64,000 nt of DNA, from the NCBI RefSeq assembly GCF_003966225.1, contig NZ_RXNU01000003.1, positions 473,007-537,006 of the forward strand. Direction: 5' to 3'. The DNA is from Shewanella canadensis (GTDB taxonomy: Bacteria > Pseudomonadota > Gammaproteobacteria > Enterobacterales > Shewanellaceae). The translations under genes and the position numbers were made by a program. Under the pieces are notes generated by a model. That model was given only the letters and a program-made list of their open reading frames with translations, did not search any database and was not told the DNA's origin. Positions 18,672 to 26,973 of the stretch are shown here, in pieces. Numbering within the stretch: position 1 is the first letter of the stretch; the number at the start of each line of letters is the position of its first letter.

Positions 18672-20591
18672 TTGAGTTTAGTTCGTATTAATAGTGGTTC
18701 GTTAGCGTATGGCTATACACCATTATTGCAAAAAGCCGATTTTACCATCGAACCCGGCGAGCGAGTGTGTATCGTTGGTCGAAATGGTGCTGGCAAATCG
18801 AGCTTAATGAAGGTATTGAGTGGTGATGTATTACTCGACGAGGGCGAATTTAACATAGCTACAGATGTTAAAGTGAGTCGTTTACAGCAAGATCCCCCTA
18901 AGGCTGATAAGGGGTCTGTCTATTCCTATATTTCTGCAGGTCTGCAAGAAGTAGGGGAGAAGTTGGAGCGTTATCATCAGTTGGCCCATGATCTTGGCAG
19001 TGCAGATCCTGAGCAGATGGAGCGTATGCTCAAGCAGATGGAGCGTTTGCAAGAGGATATTGATCACCTCAATGGTTGGCAGCTTGATAGCCGAATCAAC
19101 CAGAACTGTGAATTATTAGGTTTAGACCCTGACAGTGCTCTATCTGAATTGTCGGGTGGCTGGCAACGTAAAGTAGCACTCGCCCGAGCGCTGGTTAGCG
19201 AACCTGATCTACTTCTTTTAGATGAACCGACTAACCATCTTGATATCGATACGATCGAATGGCTTGAGCAGTTCTTAATGAGCTATAAAGGTGCAATTGT
19301 TTTTGTGAGTCACGATAGGGGGTTTATTTCAAGAATGGCGACCCGAATCGTGGATCTTGATCGTGGCGTTGTGACCTCTTGGCCTGGAAATTATCAAGCA
19401 TATTTAGATGGTAAAGTTGAATGGTTGAGAGTTGAAGCAGAGCAAAATGCACACTTCGATAAAAAACTAGCCGATGAAGAGACGTGGATCCGTCAAGGTG
19501 TGAAAGCGAGACGAACCCGAAATGAGGGTAGGGTACGCGCGCTTAAAGCACTGCGAGTAGAGCGTATGGCACGCCTTAATCGTCAAGGCTCCGCTAAGAT
19601 GGCGGTTGCGGATACCGATCGCTCCGGTAAGTTAGTATTCGATATTGAAGATCTAAATTACAATCTTCCAGATAAGAATCTGGTTAAAAATTTCACGACT
19701 TCAGTCATGCGCGGTGACCGAATTGCGCTTATTGGACCTAATGGCTGTGGTAAATCGACATTAGTAAAATTACTTATTGGTCAGCTAGAAGCTCAGTCGG
19801 GGAGTGTTAAAGTCGGTACCAAACTCGAAATTGCCTATTTCGATCAGTACCGCGAAGCACTCGATCCTGAGAAGACAGTGGAAGAAAATGTCGGCGAAGG
19901 TAAGAAGACCATTACTATTAATGGTCAAGACCGTCATATTCTGAGTTATTTGCAGGATTTCTTGTTTTCACCGATGAGAGCAAGAACACCGGTTAAAGCA
20001 CTCTCAGGCGGTGAAAAGAATAGACTACTGTTAGCACGTCTACTGCTAAGACCCGCTAATTTAATTATTCTTGATGAGCCGACGAACGACCTTGATATTG
20101 AGACCTTAGAGTTGTTAGAGTCACTACTTGCTGATTATCCTGGCACCTTACTTATCGTCAGCCATGATCGAGCCTTTATCGATAATACTGTGACTAGTAG
20201 TTGGTGGTTCACGGGTAACGGTGGTTGGGCTGAATATGTTGGCGGTTATCAAGATGCCGTGTCTCAAGGAGCAAAGTTTTATTCTGAGGAACCTCAAGAG
20301 ACAAAGAGTGTCCAACCTGTCGAGGTTGAGGCCAAAGAGGTTAAAACCCCAGTAAAAGCTAAAGTTGAAAAGAAGCTATCGTATAAGTTACAGCGCGAGC
20401 TCGAATCGTTGCCAGCCACCATGGAGCAGTTAGAGCAAGAGGTTGAAGCTTTACAGGAAAAGATTAGTGCGCCAGAGTTTTATGCTCAGGATCAAGATAA
20501 AATTAACCTTCAACTCGAGCTGCTAGCCAATAAAGAGCAGGAGTTGGAAGTTTGCTTTGAGCGATGGGAAGAACTTGAGTCGCTCAAGTAA
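18672..20591 (+). CDS. uup: ABC-F ATPase Uup
   Basis: A 639-residue cytosolic protein with two ABC ATPase domains and no membrane segment. Walker A motifs are GRNGAGKSS (about residue 36) and GPNGCGKST (about 355); each half has LSGG and a Walker B ending LLLDEPTNHLD or ILDEPTNDLD. The C-terminal 85 residues are a charged coiled coil, typical of Uup and able to bind DNA. ABC-F proteins of this type act on ribosomes, and uup mutants in E. coli raise precise excision of transposons. Translation starts at TTG 18672, preceded by AGGAG at good spacing. Confidence 0.95.
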   Translation: MSLVRINSGSLAYGYTPLLQKADFTIEPGERVCIVGRNGAGKSSLMKVLSGDVLLDEGEFNIATDVKVSRLQQDPPKADKGSVYSYISAGLQEVGEKLERYHQLAHDLGSADPEQMERMLKQMERLQEDIDHLNGWQLDSRINQNCELLGLDPDSALSELSGGWQRKVALARALVSEPDLLLLDEPTNHLDIDTIEWLEQFLMSYKGAIVFVSHDRGFISRMATRIVDLDRGVVTSWPGNYQAYLDGKVEWLRVEAEQNAHFDKKLADEETWIRQGVKARRTRNEGRVRALKALRVERMARLNRQGSAKMAVADTDRSGKLVFDIEDLNYNLPDKNLVKNFTTSVMRGDRIALIGPNGCGKSTLVKLLIGQLEAQSGSVKVGTKLEIAYFDQYREALDPEKTVEENVGEGKKTITINGQDRHILSYLQDFLFSPMRARTPVKALSGGEKNRLLLARLLLRPANLIILDEPTNDLDIETLELLESLLADYPGTLLIVSHDRAFIDNTVTSSWWFTGNGGWAEYVGGYQDAVSQGAKFYSEEPQETKSVQPVEVEAKEVKTPVKAKVEKKLSYKLQRELESLPATMEQLEQEVEALQEKISAPEFYAQDQDKINLQLELLANKEQELEVCFERWEELESLK

Positions 20592-20619
20592 GACTAAAAT
20601 AATAATGGGAATAGCGTTA

Positions 20620-22482
20620 ATGAAGTTTAAACTGGATAAAGCCCTTTCATTAGTTGCCGTAGGCGTAATTGGTGTTCTTCAGGGCGCTCATGCCGCGCCA
20701 GTCTATGAAATTAAAAACATCGAAGATTTCGATCTTAACGGCACGCTGGAAAGCACTCGTAATGGATATGGTATGGCAGTCAATGCCGATAACAAATCTG
20801 TCGGAGTTTCAAAAGGTAAGAAGAAGCTCGATACTTCTGAAGAAGATGATAATGGTGTGATTGATATCGAAGATGGTATCGCCGATGCTGAGAAGATCAC
20901 CTATTCTATCGATGAGCCGATTAAAGCAAACAACTTCACTTTTACCTCCGATGAGAATGGCGCATCGGGTGCCTGGATACCCACGTTTGATAGCGTGAAC
21001 GACACTACGCCGCCAAAAGATACCGTTCCTGATGTTCCTGAGTCAATCAATTCTGTCGATGTTAATTACTACGACATAAATGACGCCGGAGTCAAAATTG
21101 GTTCCATGACCTCCCCGGAGCAGAAAGTCGAATACACAGGTGATACCGCCGATCAAGATTACTGGTATTACCGGGAGTTTGAAGAGCGAGGTTTTGCTAA
21201 GACTGCCAGTGGTAGCGAGATAGAACTATTACCCCCATTAACTGAATATGTAAAAGACAGCGACACGGTTAATGTCGGTGGGTATTCGGTGGCTACGGCC
21301 ATTAATGCAACAAACCTTATCACAGGTTATGCTGGTACCGAGCTGTCAAAAACGGCAAAAGAGAAGCTAGACAGCTGTATATCTGGTGATACGTACCCGG
21401 TAGATGTGTGTATTCAAGATGAGCAATATCCCGATAACAATGGTTATAGCAGCATTCAGTATGATGTGCGTGCCTATGTGTGGCAATTGGGCGCCGATGA
21501 TGCAGTGACTGAAACTAAAGAGCTACCATTAGGTCTGACTTCAACATCTGACACTGTGTTCAGAGCGCAGGGATTGGGCGTGAATGCCGAAGGAGTGGTG
21601 GTTGGTCGCTCTCACGTCTATCGCAACGATGATAAAGATAAACTCGCATATGATTCTGCATACTGGACAAAGAACGGTGACGGTAACTATGAGTATCACT
21701 GGATCTCAATGATAGACGATAGATTTAGTTCTATCGCCTATGACATCAATGACAGTGGCATACTGGTAGGTAGTTATCAGCAGTATCTGGAAGGTTATGT
21801 TCGTGATAAGTTTTTCTATTTCGACACCAATAATCCAGATAGTGAAATCGTCACACCTAACGACTTTTATAACACGACTTCAGATCTAAGCAGTAAAGCT
21901 AAAGACATCAACAATAAAGGTCAGGTCGTCGGATTTATCGAGACGACGCATGATAAAGAGAAGCCGCGTCCGAAAGAGGGATTTCTGTTCGACAAGTCGA
22001 CCAGCGAGTTTAGCAACTTAAATAAGTTGCTAACCTGTGAGTCGAAAGGGTTTGTTAAAAACTCAGACGGTGACTGGGTGCGTAATAAGATAGAAGTTAA
22101 AGACGGCACCGGAGTGACACTGACCTATAGCAGTGACATCAAGGTCGTTGAAGCTAACAGCATCAATGAAGATGGCACCATTGTCGGCACGGCCTTTATT
22201 CGTAAGCCGCTGTATAAATACGATGTCGATGGCAATCTGGTTATCGGTGAAAATGGTGAAGCGGTATTTGAAGTTAATGGCTATGGCGACCCATTAACTT
22301 CTTATCTGCCTCGCATGGTGGTCCTGCAGCCCAATGGCGCTGAGGCTGATGAATCATTCGTCAATGCGAATAACTGTGTCGATGATAACGGTGATCCAGA
22401 GGATTATAAGCGTAAAGGGGCTGCCAGTTTTGCGTGGTTGTTCGCCTTACCACTACTTTGGTTCCGCCGCAGGTTTAAGTAG
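20620..22482 (+). CDS. DUF3466 family exported protein
   Basis: A 620-residue protein. Signal peptide in residues 1-25 or so (KALSLVAVGVIGVLQGAHAA), long acidic body with repeats of the type DINDSGILVGSY, DINNKGQVVGF, SINEDGTIVGTA, then a C-terminal hydrophobic stretch (FAWLFALPLLW) followed by FRRRFK. That tail resembles GlyGly-CTERM sorting signals recognised by rhombosortase, though the double glycine is missing. DUF3466 is common beside uup in Shewanella and Vibrio; its function is unknown. The start at 20620 is chosen for a GGGA ribosome site; 20605 is an alternative. Confidence 0.83.
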   Translation: MKFKLDKALSLVAVGVIGVLQGAHAAPVYEIKNIEDFDLNGTLESTRNGYGMAVNADNKSVGVSKGKKKLDTSEEDDNGVIDIEDGIADAEKITYSIDEPIKANNFTFTSDENGASGAWIPTFDSVNDTTPPKDTVPDVPESINSVDVNYYDINDAGVKIGSMTSPEQKVEYTGDTADQDYWYYREFEERGFAKTASGSEIELLPPLTEYVKDSDTVNVGGYSVATAINATNLITGYAGTELSKTAKEKLDSCISGDTYPVDVCIQDEQYPDNNGYSSIQYDVRAYVWQLGADDAVTETKELPLGLTSTSDTVFRAQGLGVNAEGVVVGRSHVYRNDDKDKLAYDSAYWTKNGDGNYEYHWISMIDDRFSSIAYDINDSGILVGSYQQYLEGYVRDKFFYFDTNNPDSEIVTPNDFYNTTSDLSSKAKDINNKGQVVGFIETTHDKEKPRPKEGFLFDKSTSEFSNLNKLLTCESKGFVKNSDGDWVRNKIEVKDGTGVTLTYSSDIKVVEANSINEDGTIVGTAFIRKPLYKYDVDGNLVIGENGEAVFEVNGYGDPLTSYLPRMVVLQPNGAEADESFVNANNCVDDNGDPEDYKRKGAASFAWLFALPLLWFRRRFK

Positions 22483-22500
22483 AACATAAATCTTAAAAAG

Positions 22501-22526
22501 TCGAGGCAAATGCCTCGATTTTTTTT
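22501..22526 (+). terminator. Terminator after the DUF3466 gene
   Basis: TCGAGGCA pairs with TGCCTCGA (8 bp, 2-nt loop) followed by nine T, 18 bases after the stop codon. Confidence 0.93.
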
Positions 22527-22658
22527 GTTCAAAAAACTCAACAGCTTAAATAATAACCGTTAAAAATCGTTAAATATTGATTGATTTTGAGTTCAAAAAA
22601 CTCTATTTATATTAAGTGAAGCTATTGCTTCTTTGTATGTAGAACAGAGGATGCTTGC

Positions 22659-22835
22659 ATGAAGAGACAAAAAAGAGATCGTTTAGATAGAGCTTTTTCG
22701 AAAGGATTTCAGGCTGGAGTTGGCGGCCGCTCAAAGGAGAATTGTCCTTATTCGACACTTGACTCGAAGTCACAATGGTTAGGGGGTTGGCGTGAAGGAG
22801 TAGATGGCCGGCTAACTGGCTTATTCAATAAATAA
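22659..22835 (+). CDS. rmf: Ribosome modulation factor
   Basis: A 58-codon gene too short for routine detection. The product begins MKRQKRDRLDRAFSKGFQAG and continues with GRSKENCPY and SQWLGGWREG, all close to E. coli Rmf. Rmf joins 70S ribosomes into inactive 100S dimers in stationary phase. It is highly basic and sits between uup/DUF3466 and the convergent fabA, the same place as in E. coli. Expression in E. coli is growth-rate and ppGpp dependent; nothing here shows how it is controlled. Confidence 0.96.
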   Translation: MKRQKRDRLDRAFSKGFQAGVGGRSKENCPYSTLDSKSQWLGGWREGVDGRLTGLFNK

Positions 22836-22916
22836 CGCAGCATTTTTGCCCTCCGGCCTCATCATATATAGCTATAAGTGAGTTAAGAGGGCATTTTTAT
22901 GGACGAAAGAAAGTCC

Positions 22917-23432
22917 TTAGAAAGAAGATGTATCTGTGAATATACCCACTTTGAGATCTTTTGCACTGTAGATCTCACGTCCGTCAACTTCCATCGTTGC
23001 ATCGGCAATACCCATTACCAACTTTCGATATACTTTACGTTTAATCGTCAGCTTATAAGTCACTTTTTTAGCATCTGGTAGTACCTGGCCTGTGAACTTA
23101 ACCTCACCTACGCCCAATGCGCGTCCTTTGCCTTCAGCACCTTCCCAGCCCAGGAAGAAACCGACCAGTTGCCATAATGCATCTAAACCCAGACAACCAG
23201 GCATGACAGGATCGCCCGAAAAGTGACAGCCGAAAAACCACAGGTCAGGGTTAATATCTAGCTCTGCTACAATTTCGCCCTTACCGAATTCACCGCCATC
23301 TGCATTAATTTTGGTGATCCTATCCATCATCAACATGTTGTCTATAGGTAGACGTGGAGAGCTTTTACCAAATAACTCTCCATGTCCGCAGGCTATTAGG
23401 TCTTTTTTATTGAAACTGTTCGCTTTACTCAT
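22917..23432 (-). CDS. fabA: 3-hydroxydecanoyl-ACP dehydratase/isomerase
   Basis: A 171-residue cytosolic enzyme that dehydrates 3-hydroxydecanoyl-ACP and isomerises the product, creating the double bond of unsaturated fatty acids. Catalytic residues are visible: His70 in [14 protein letters not shown] and Asp84 in CLGLDALWQ. Length and sequence follow E. coli FabA throughout. It is convergent with rmf, and a FabR-type palindrome lies 38-59 bp upstream of its start, between it and lonH, so repression by FabR in response to unsaturated acyl chains is likely. Confidence 0.97.
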   Translation of the reverse strand: MSKANSFNKKDLIACGHGELFGKSSPRLPIDNMLMMDRITKINADGGEFGKGEIVAELDINPDLWFFGCHFSGDPVMPGCLGLDALWQLVGFFLGWEGAEGKGRALGVGEVKFTGQVLPDAKKVTYKLTIKRKVYRKLVMGIADATMEVDGREIYSAKDLKVGIFTDTSSF

Positions 23433-23469
23433 CGATATACTTCACTTCAGCAATTTTTAGAACTCAAGA

Positions 23470-23491
23470 TTAGCGAACACGTGTAAGCTAA
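23470..23491 (-). promoter_or_regulatory. FabR-type operator of fabA
   Basis: TTAGCGAACACGTGTAAGCTAA is a 22-bp near-perfect palindrome: the outer TTAGC/GCTAA and inner ACACGTGT arms match, only two positions per side disagree. It agrees with the known FabR operator pattern AGCG-ACACGTGT-CGCT. It lies between the stop of lonH and the start of fabA. Confidence 0.8.
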
Positions 23492-23501
23492 ACAACTCCG
23501 A

Positions 23502-25244
23502 TCAGCTGGAAAAGCTTAATTTTTCGACTAGCTTCGCAAAAAAACTTTTTTCTTCATCCTGATAACCGGCTAATCCAGCGAGACGGCCCTGAACTAATCC
23601 ATATAGCGAATCTTCCGGGAAGTTATTATCTTTATCGGCAATCCCCGCGTTGATATTCATTAGTCGTTCAACTGCTTCATCGATATGTTCAATTTCATAC
23701 AGGTGAAACTCACCCGCTGTAACGGCTTCTATCAGTTGTGGACTGAGGTTAAGTTGTTGAGTATTCGATTTCGGGATGATGACACCTTGGGTACCGGTTA
23801 AGCCACGACGTGAACATAGATTAAAAAAGCCCTCAATTTTCTCGTTAACTCCACCTATGGCTTGCACGTTTCCAAATTGATCGAGTGCTCCGGTTACTGC
23901 AATACCTTGATCGATGGGCTTTTCTGTAATAGCCGATATCAGGCAGCAATACTCGGCAAGCGAAGCACTGTCGCCATCGATCTCTTGATATGATTGCTCA
24001 AAGACGATGTTTGCATTCAAATGAAGAGGTGCATCTTTACCGAAGATCCTGTAAAGACAAGACGAGAGGATCATCATTCCCTTCGCATGAATGTTGCCAC
24101 CGAGTTCAGATTTTCTTTCGATATCGGCAACCTCACCATCACCATAATGGACTGAAGCTGTGATCCTGGCCGGCTCACCATAACTGTACTCGACAGTTTC
24201 CAGCACAGTGAGCCCGTTTATTTGGCCGACCATAAACTTATCTGTGGGTAAGTTAATAAATTTGTCGTCAAAATTTTGAGCCGACAACATTTCAGAAGCA
24301 TTATGCCTGCTCTGATGTTTTTTCAATGCATGAATAATGGATTCACCAGTGATCTCCTCTTGCCCAGAATAAGCCTTAGCCTGAGCTAACAGGTGTCCAA
24401 TTTGCGACGATAGTAGTGAAAGTCTTTGTTGATGGTCGGCTATTCGGGCACTGTATGAGAAGAGCGGAACAAGGGCAGATTGAGACAGGGTGGTATCTAC
24501 ACTGGCTGTAACGGCTAATAACCAGCATGCATAATCATCTTCAGAATGATGGCCTAAATCGAGTTCGTTGACCATCTCTCCGAGTAACGGGAAATGTAAT
24601 GAAAACTGTGGTTCTTCAACCCAGCAGAGACTAAATTGTGTACTGGATCCGACAAGTACGATTTTACAATTGAGAGGAAGAGCCGGGAGAGTGGAATGAA
24701 CATGGTACTGTCTATGGGTCAGTATTTCTAAAAGGAGGTCCCATAACCCTTCACGTTTCCAGAGTGATTCGGCGCAAATAAATAGATAGTGACATTGTGC
24801 GAGCGCCCCGGGAATATATTGAGTCTTACTATTGCCCGTTTCATTACTGCTTTGAGCGAGTCTTCCGACGAGATCTGCGCGTTTAATGTTACCGGAAAGG
24901 TATTGATAGGGTTGATTTTTGGTTGAGAATATATCCCCAAGTGCGGCTGAGTCGTCGTTTTTCCAATCAAAGGTTAATTGCTTGTTGCTTATTGCTTTAT
25001 GTAAATATTGATCTTCTTGAACACCCAAGTTAAGTGTGAGTGACTTGATGAATTCGCACCTGTCTATTCCCGGTAAATCAGCAAGGTACATATGCTGATT
25101 TGATGTTCTTGTCAGTAGCTCAAATGCATCGATGACTCTTTCCTGACCTAATAATAAACCTTGTTTATTATTTTTAATTTCAGAGAGAGTTGGAATTTTA
25201 TGATGGGGTGACAATGCTGAAACTGGGATGACGTTTGGATTCAT
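23502..25244 (-). CDS. lonH: Lon-like protease LonH (YcbZ)
   Basis: A 580-residue protein with a degenerate AAA-like N-terminal half and a C-terminal Lon proteolytic domain. The catalytic dyad is present: Ser426 in DGDSASLAEY and Lys469 in GVNEKIEGF, 43 residues apart, the same spacing as in Lon. The ATP-binding motifs of true Lon are not clear, as in other LonH proteins. A longer reading to 25280 would add a hydrophobic leader that family members lack, so the ATG at 25244 is preferred. Upstream of fabA, as in E. coli. Its substrates are unknown. Confidence 0.93.
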   Translation of the reverse strand: MNPNVIPVSALSPHHKIPTLSEIKNNKQGLLLGQERVIDAFELLTRTSNQHMYLADLPGIDRCEFIKSLTLNLGVQEDQYLHKAISNKQLTFDWKNDDSAALGDIFSTKNQPYQYLSGNIKRADLVGRLAQSSNETGNSKTQYIPGALAQCHYLFICAESLWKREGLWDLLLEILTHRQYHVHSTLPALPLNCKIVLVGSSTQFSLCWVEEPQFSLHFPLLGEMVNELDLGHHSEDDYACWLLAVTASVDTTLSQSALVPLFSYSARIADHQQRLSLLSSQIGHLLAQAKAYSGQEEITGESIIHALKKHQSRHNASEMLSAQNFDDKFINLPTDKFMVGQINGLTVLETVEYSYGEPARITASVHYGDGEVADIERKSELGGNIHAKGMMILSSCLYRIFGKDAPLHLNANIVFEQSYQEIDGDSASLAEYCCLISAITEKPIDQGIAVTGALDQFGNVQAIGGVNEKIEGFFNLCSRRGLTGTQGVIIPKSNTQQLNLSPQLIEAVTAGEFHLYEIEHIDEAVERLMNINAGIADKDNNFPEDSLYGLVQGRLAGLAGYQDEEKSFFAKLVEKLSFSS

Positions 25245-25428
25245 ATAGCAAGTGCTACTTAATAATAAACAGATTAACAATATACAGATTTTAGCACATC
25301 TTGATCCTAGCCTATATCCTATTTGTTTTTTTAGTGGTTTATACCACAGGTATTTCTTCTGTTTTACGTCAATAATTAACCAATCTGGATAGAAGCTGGT
25401 CGCTTGAAGCCTTAAATAGAAATAATGG

Positions 25429-25455
25429 TTTACATCAAACTGGGATACTTATAAT
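25429..25455 (+). promoter_or_regulatory. Probable promoter of tRNA-Ser copy 1
   Basis: TTTACA (25429-25434) and a perfect TATAAT (25450-25455) with a short 15-bp spacer, 13 bases before the tRNA. The spacing is below the optimum, so the exact -35 is uncertain. Confidence 0.55.
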
Positions 25456-25468
25456 ATTCGTTTCGTTC

Positions 25469-25559
25469 GGAGAGATGGCAGAGTGGTCGAATGCACCGGT
25501 CTTGAAAACCGGCACGGGTTTATAGCCCGTCTAGGGTTCAAATCCCTATCTCTCCGCCA
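25469..25559 (+). tRNA. tRNA-Ser(UGA), copy 1
   Basis: A 91-nt class II tRNA with encoded CCA. The anticodon loop CTTGAAA sits between CCGGT and ACCGG, giving UGA. The long variable arm is CACGGGTTTATAGCCCGT. Acceptor GGAGAGA pairs with TCTCTCC. It is identical to the gene at 33190. Its downstream flank carries altered 3'-end copies. Confidence 0.97.
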
Positions 25560-25570
25560 CATTCAGATGA

Positions 25571-25598
25571 AGCCCCTGCAGAAATGCTGGGGCTTTTT
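25571..25598 (+). terminator. Terminator of tRNA-Ser copy 1
   Basis: AGCCCC-T-GCA / TGC-T-GGGGCT with one T-T mismatch, loop GAAA, then five T, starting 12 bases after the tRNA. Confidence 0.9.
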
Positions 25599-25616
25599 CG
25601 TTTAAAAAATATGAAA

Positions 25617-25663
25617 TTGAACCCCAGGGTTCCTATTGTTTAAAGATAGCTATCTCTTCGCCA
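25617..25663 (+). pseudogene. Altered tRNA-Ser 3'-end copy, first
   Basis: It keeps AGGGTTC from the T-arm and CTATCTCT-CGCCA from the acceptor end of tRNA-Ser, but the T-loop is replaced by CTATTGTTTAAAGATAG. The substituted part makes a 12-bp perfect palindrome AGATAGCTATCT. The 5' two thirds of the tRNA are absent. Similar copies lie at 25732, 33341 and 33465. Confidence 0.75.
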
Positions 25664-25675
25664 TATTCAAGACGA

Positions 25676-25706
25676 AAGGCTCATCAGAAATGATGAGCCT
25701 TTTTTC
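25676..25706 (+). terminator. Terminator of the first altered Ser copy
   Basis: AAGGCTCATCA-GAAA-TGATGAGCCTT, an 11-bp perfect stem and six T. Compared with the terminator after the real tRNA, the loop is the same but the stem has changed on both sides together. Confidence 0.92.
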
Positions 25707-25731
25707 GTATTAGAATGAGTTAGAGAAGGAG

Positions 25732-25778
25732 TTGAACCCTAGGGTTCCTATTGTTTAAAGATCGCTATCTCTCCGCCC
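25732..25778 (+). pseudogene. Altered tRNA-Ser 3'-end copy, second
   Basis: Same build as the copy at 25617: GTTGAACCCTAGGGTTC, the substituted core CTATTGTTTAAAGATCG, then CTATCTCTCCGCC from the acceptor end. One base of the central palindrome differs. Confidence 0.75.
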
Positions 25779-25802
25779 CGATCGTTCATCGAGTGTAAGA
25801 CG

Positions 25803-25835
25803 AAGGGCTCATCAGAAATGATGAGCCCTTTTTCG
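25803..25835 (+). terminator. Terminator of the second altered Ser copy
   Basis: AAGGGCTCATCA-GAAA-TGATGAGCCCTT, a 12-bp perfect stem followed by T. It faces the convergent LysR gene and could act in both directions. Confidence 0.9.
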
Positions 25836-25867
25836 CTTTATAAATTAATGAATCGAAAGCCAGAGTG

Positions 25868-26785
25868 TTAACTGTTACCGGTAACGGGTTTGCCCAATAG
25901 CCCGCTGGATTTGGCCATATCGATAAACAGGCGCATACGCTGATTATCATAGGGGGTCCTGGGATAGATAGCCCATAGAGTACCGGGTGTAGCAAATTTG
26001 CCATCAAACAGCCTTACCAGCTGCTGAGATGCAAGATACTTTTCACAGACAAAATCCGGAAACCAGCAGATGCCGTGACCAAGCAACGTCATCTGTAAGG
26101 CTGCCTCGGCTTCGTCTAGTTTTAGATGGCTCTGTAACGCTAGCGAGCGAACGGTGTTGCCATCCTGCCATAACCATTGCCCGTTTTCGAGGTCTGTATA
26201 GTTAAGAATAACCAGTTCAAATTCGTTTAGCTCCAACGGAGTCTCAGGAATTTTTATGCTCGCCAAATAGTCGGGACTGGCGTAGAAATCTCTGTTCGTG
26301 ATGGTCAAAGGTTCACTTATAAAACTCTTGTCATCCAGAGGTTTAGTATTGAACATCAGATCGAAATCAAACTTAGAGGCATCCGGTGCTGACCAGGTCG
26401 AGGTTAACTCGAGCTCGATCTTGGGGTATTGACGCACAAACTGAGACAATATGGGGCCTGCAATGGTGCGATTGAACAGTCCCAGAGCGCTTACTCTAAG
26501 TTTGCCGCTGGGTTCACTGCCGGTTGTTTTCATCCGCTCGGTGGCTTGCAGCCACTCCATTTCAATAGTCTGACAGTGTTGCAGGAATACCTCACCTTCC
26601 GGGGTCAGAGACAATCGACGGGTTGATCGCTGAAACAGAATGACGCCCAGATAGCTTTCAAGTTGTTTTATTCTTCTGGTAACGCTGGGGCGGGGAAGGT
26701 CATTCGCGTCCGCCGCCCGGGCAAAGCTACCGACTTTAGCAATCAGGTTGACCAGACGGATGTCGTCGAGTGATATTTGGTGCAT
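25868..26785 (-). CDS. LysR-family transcriptional regulator
   Basis: A 305-residue regulator. Residues 1-65 form the winged helix-turn-helix (ISLDDIRLVNLIAKVGSFARAA, then RPSVTRRIKQLE), and the rest is the two-lobed effector domain. The start at 26785 gives the usual LysR beginning; upstream in-frame starts exist at 26818 and 26857 but add residues foreign to the family. It is downstream of the FadL-type gene on the same strand, 188 bp apart, and inside the block bracketed by two tRNA-Ser genes. It may control the porin or the dehalogenase genes; that is inference. Confidence 0.9.
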   Translation of the reverse strand: MHQISLDDIRLVNLIAKVGSFARAADANDLPRPSVTRRIKQLESYLGVILFQRSTRRLSLTPEGEVFLQHCQTIEMEWLQATERMKTTGSEPSGKLRVSALGLFNRTIAGPILSQFVRQYPKIELELTSTWSAPDASKFDFDLMFNTKPLDDKSFISEPLTITNRDFYASPDYLASIKIPETPLELNEFELVILNYTDLENGQWLWQDGNTVRSLALQSHLKLDEAEAALQMTLLGHGICWFPDFVCEKYLASQQLVRLFDGKFATPGTLWAIYPRTPYDNQRMRLFIDMAKSSGLLGKPVTGNS

Positions 26786-26973
26786 ACACGGCCTGTGGTT
26801 GAGGAGTTCGATCTGCATTGATAGAGATGATAGTAGCAACGAATCCCTTGAGTACAAAATTGAGAAAGCACAGTCTATCGCTGTACTTGGTTTATCTCGG
26901 CCTTATCGGCCAAAGTAGCGGTCGTCAATGGCCGATACTCTGGCCGAGTAAGGTACATACGTGCAAAAAGTGT

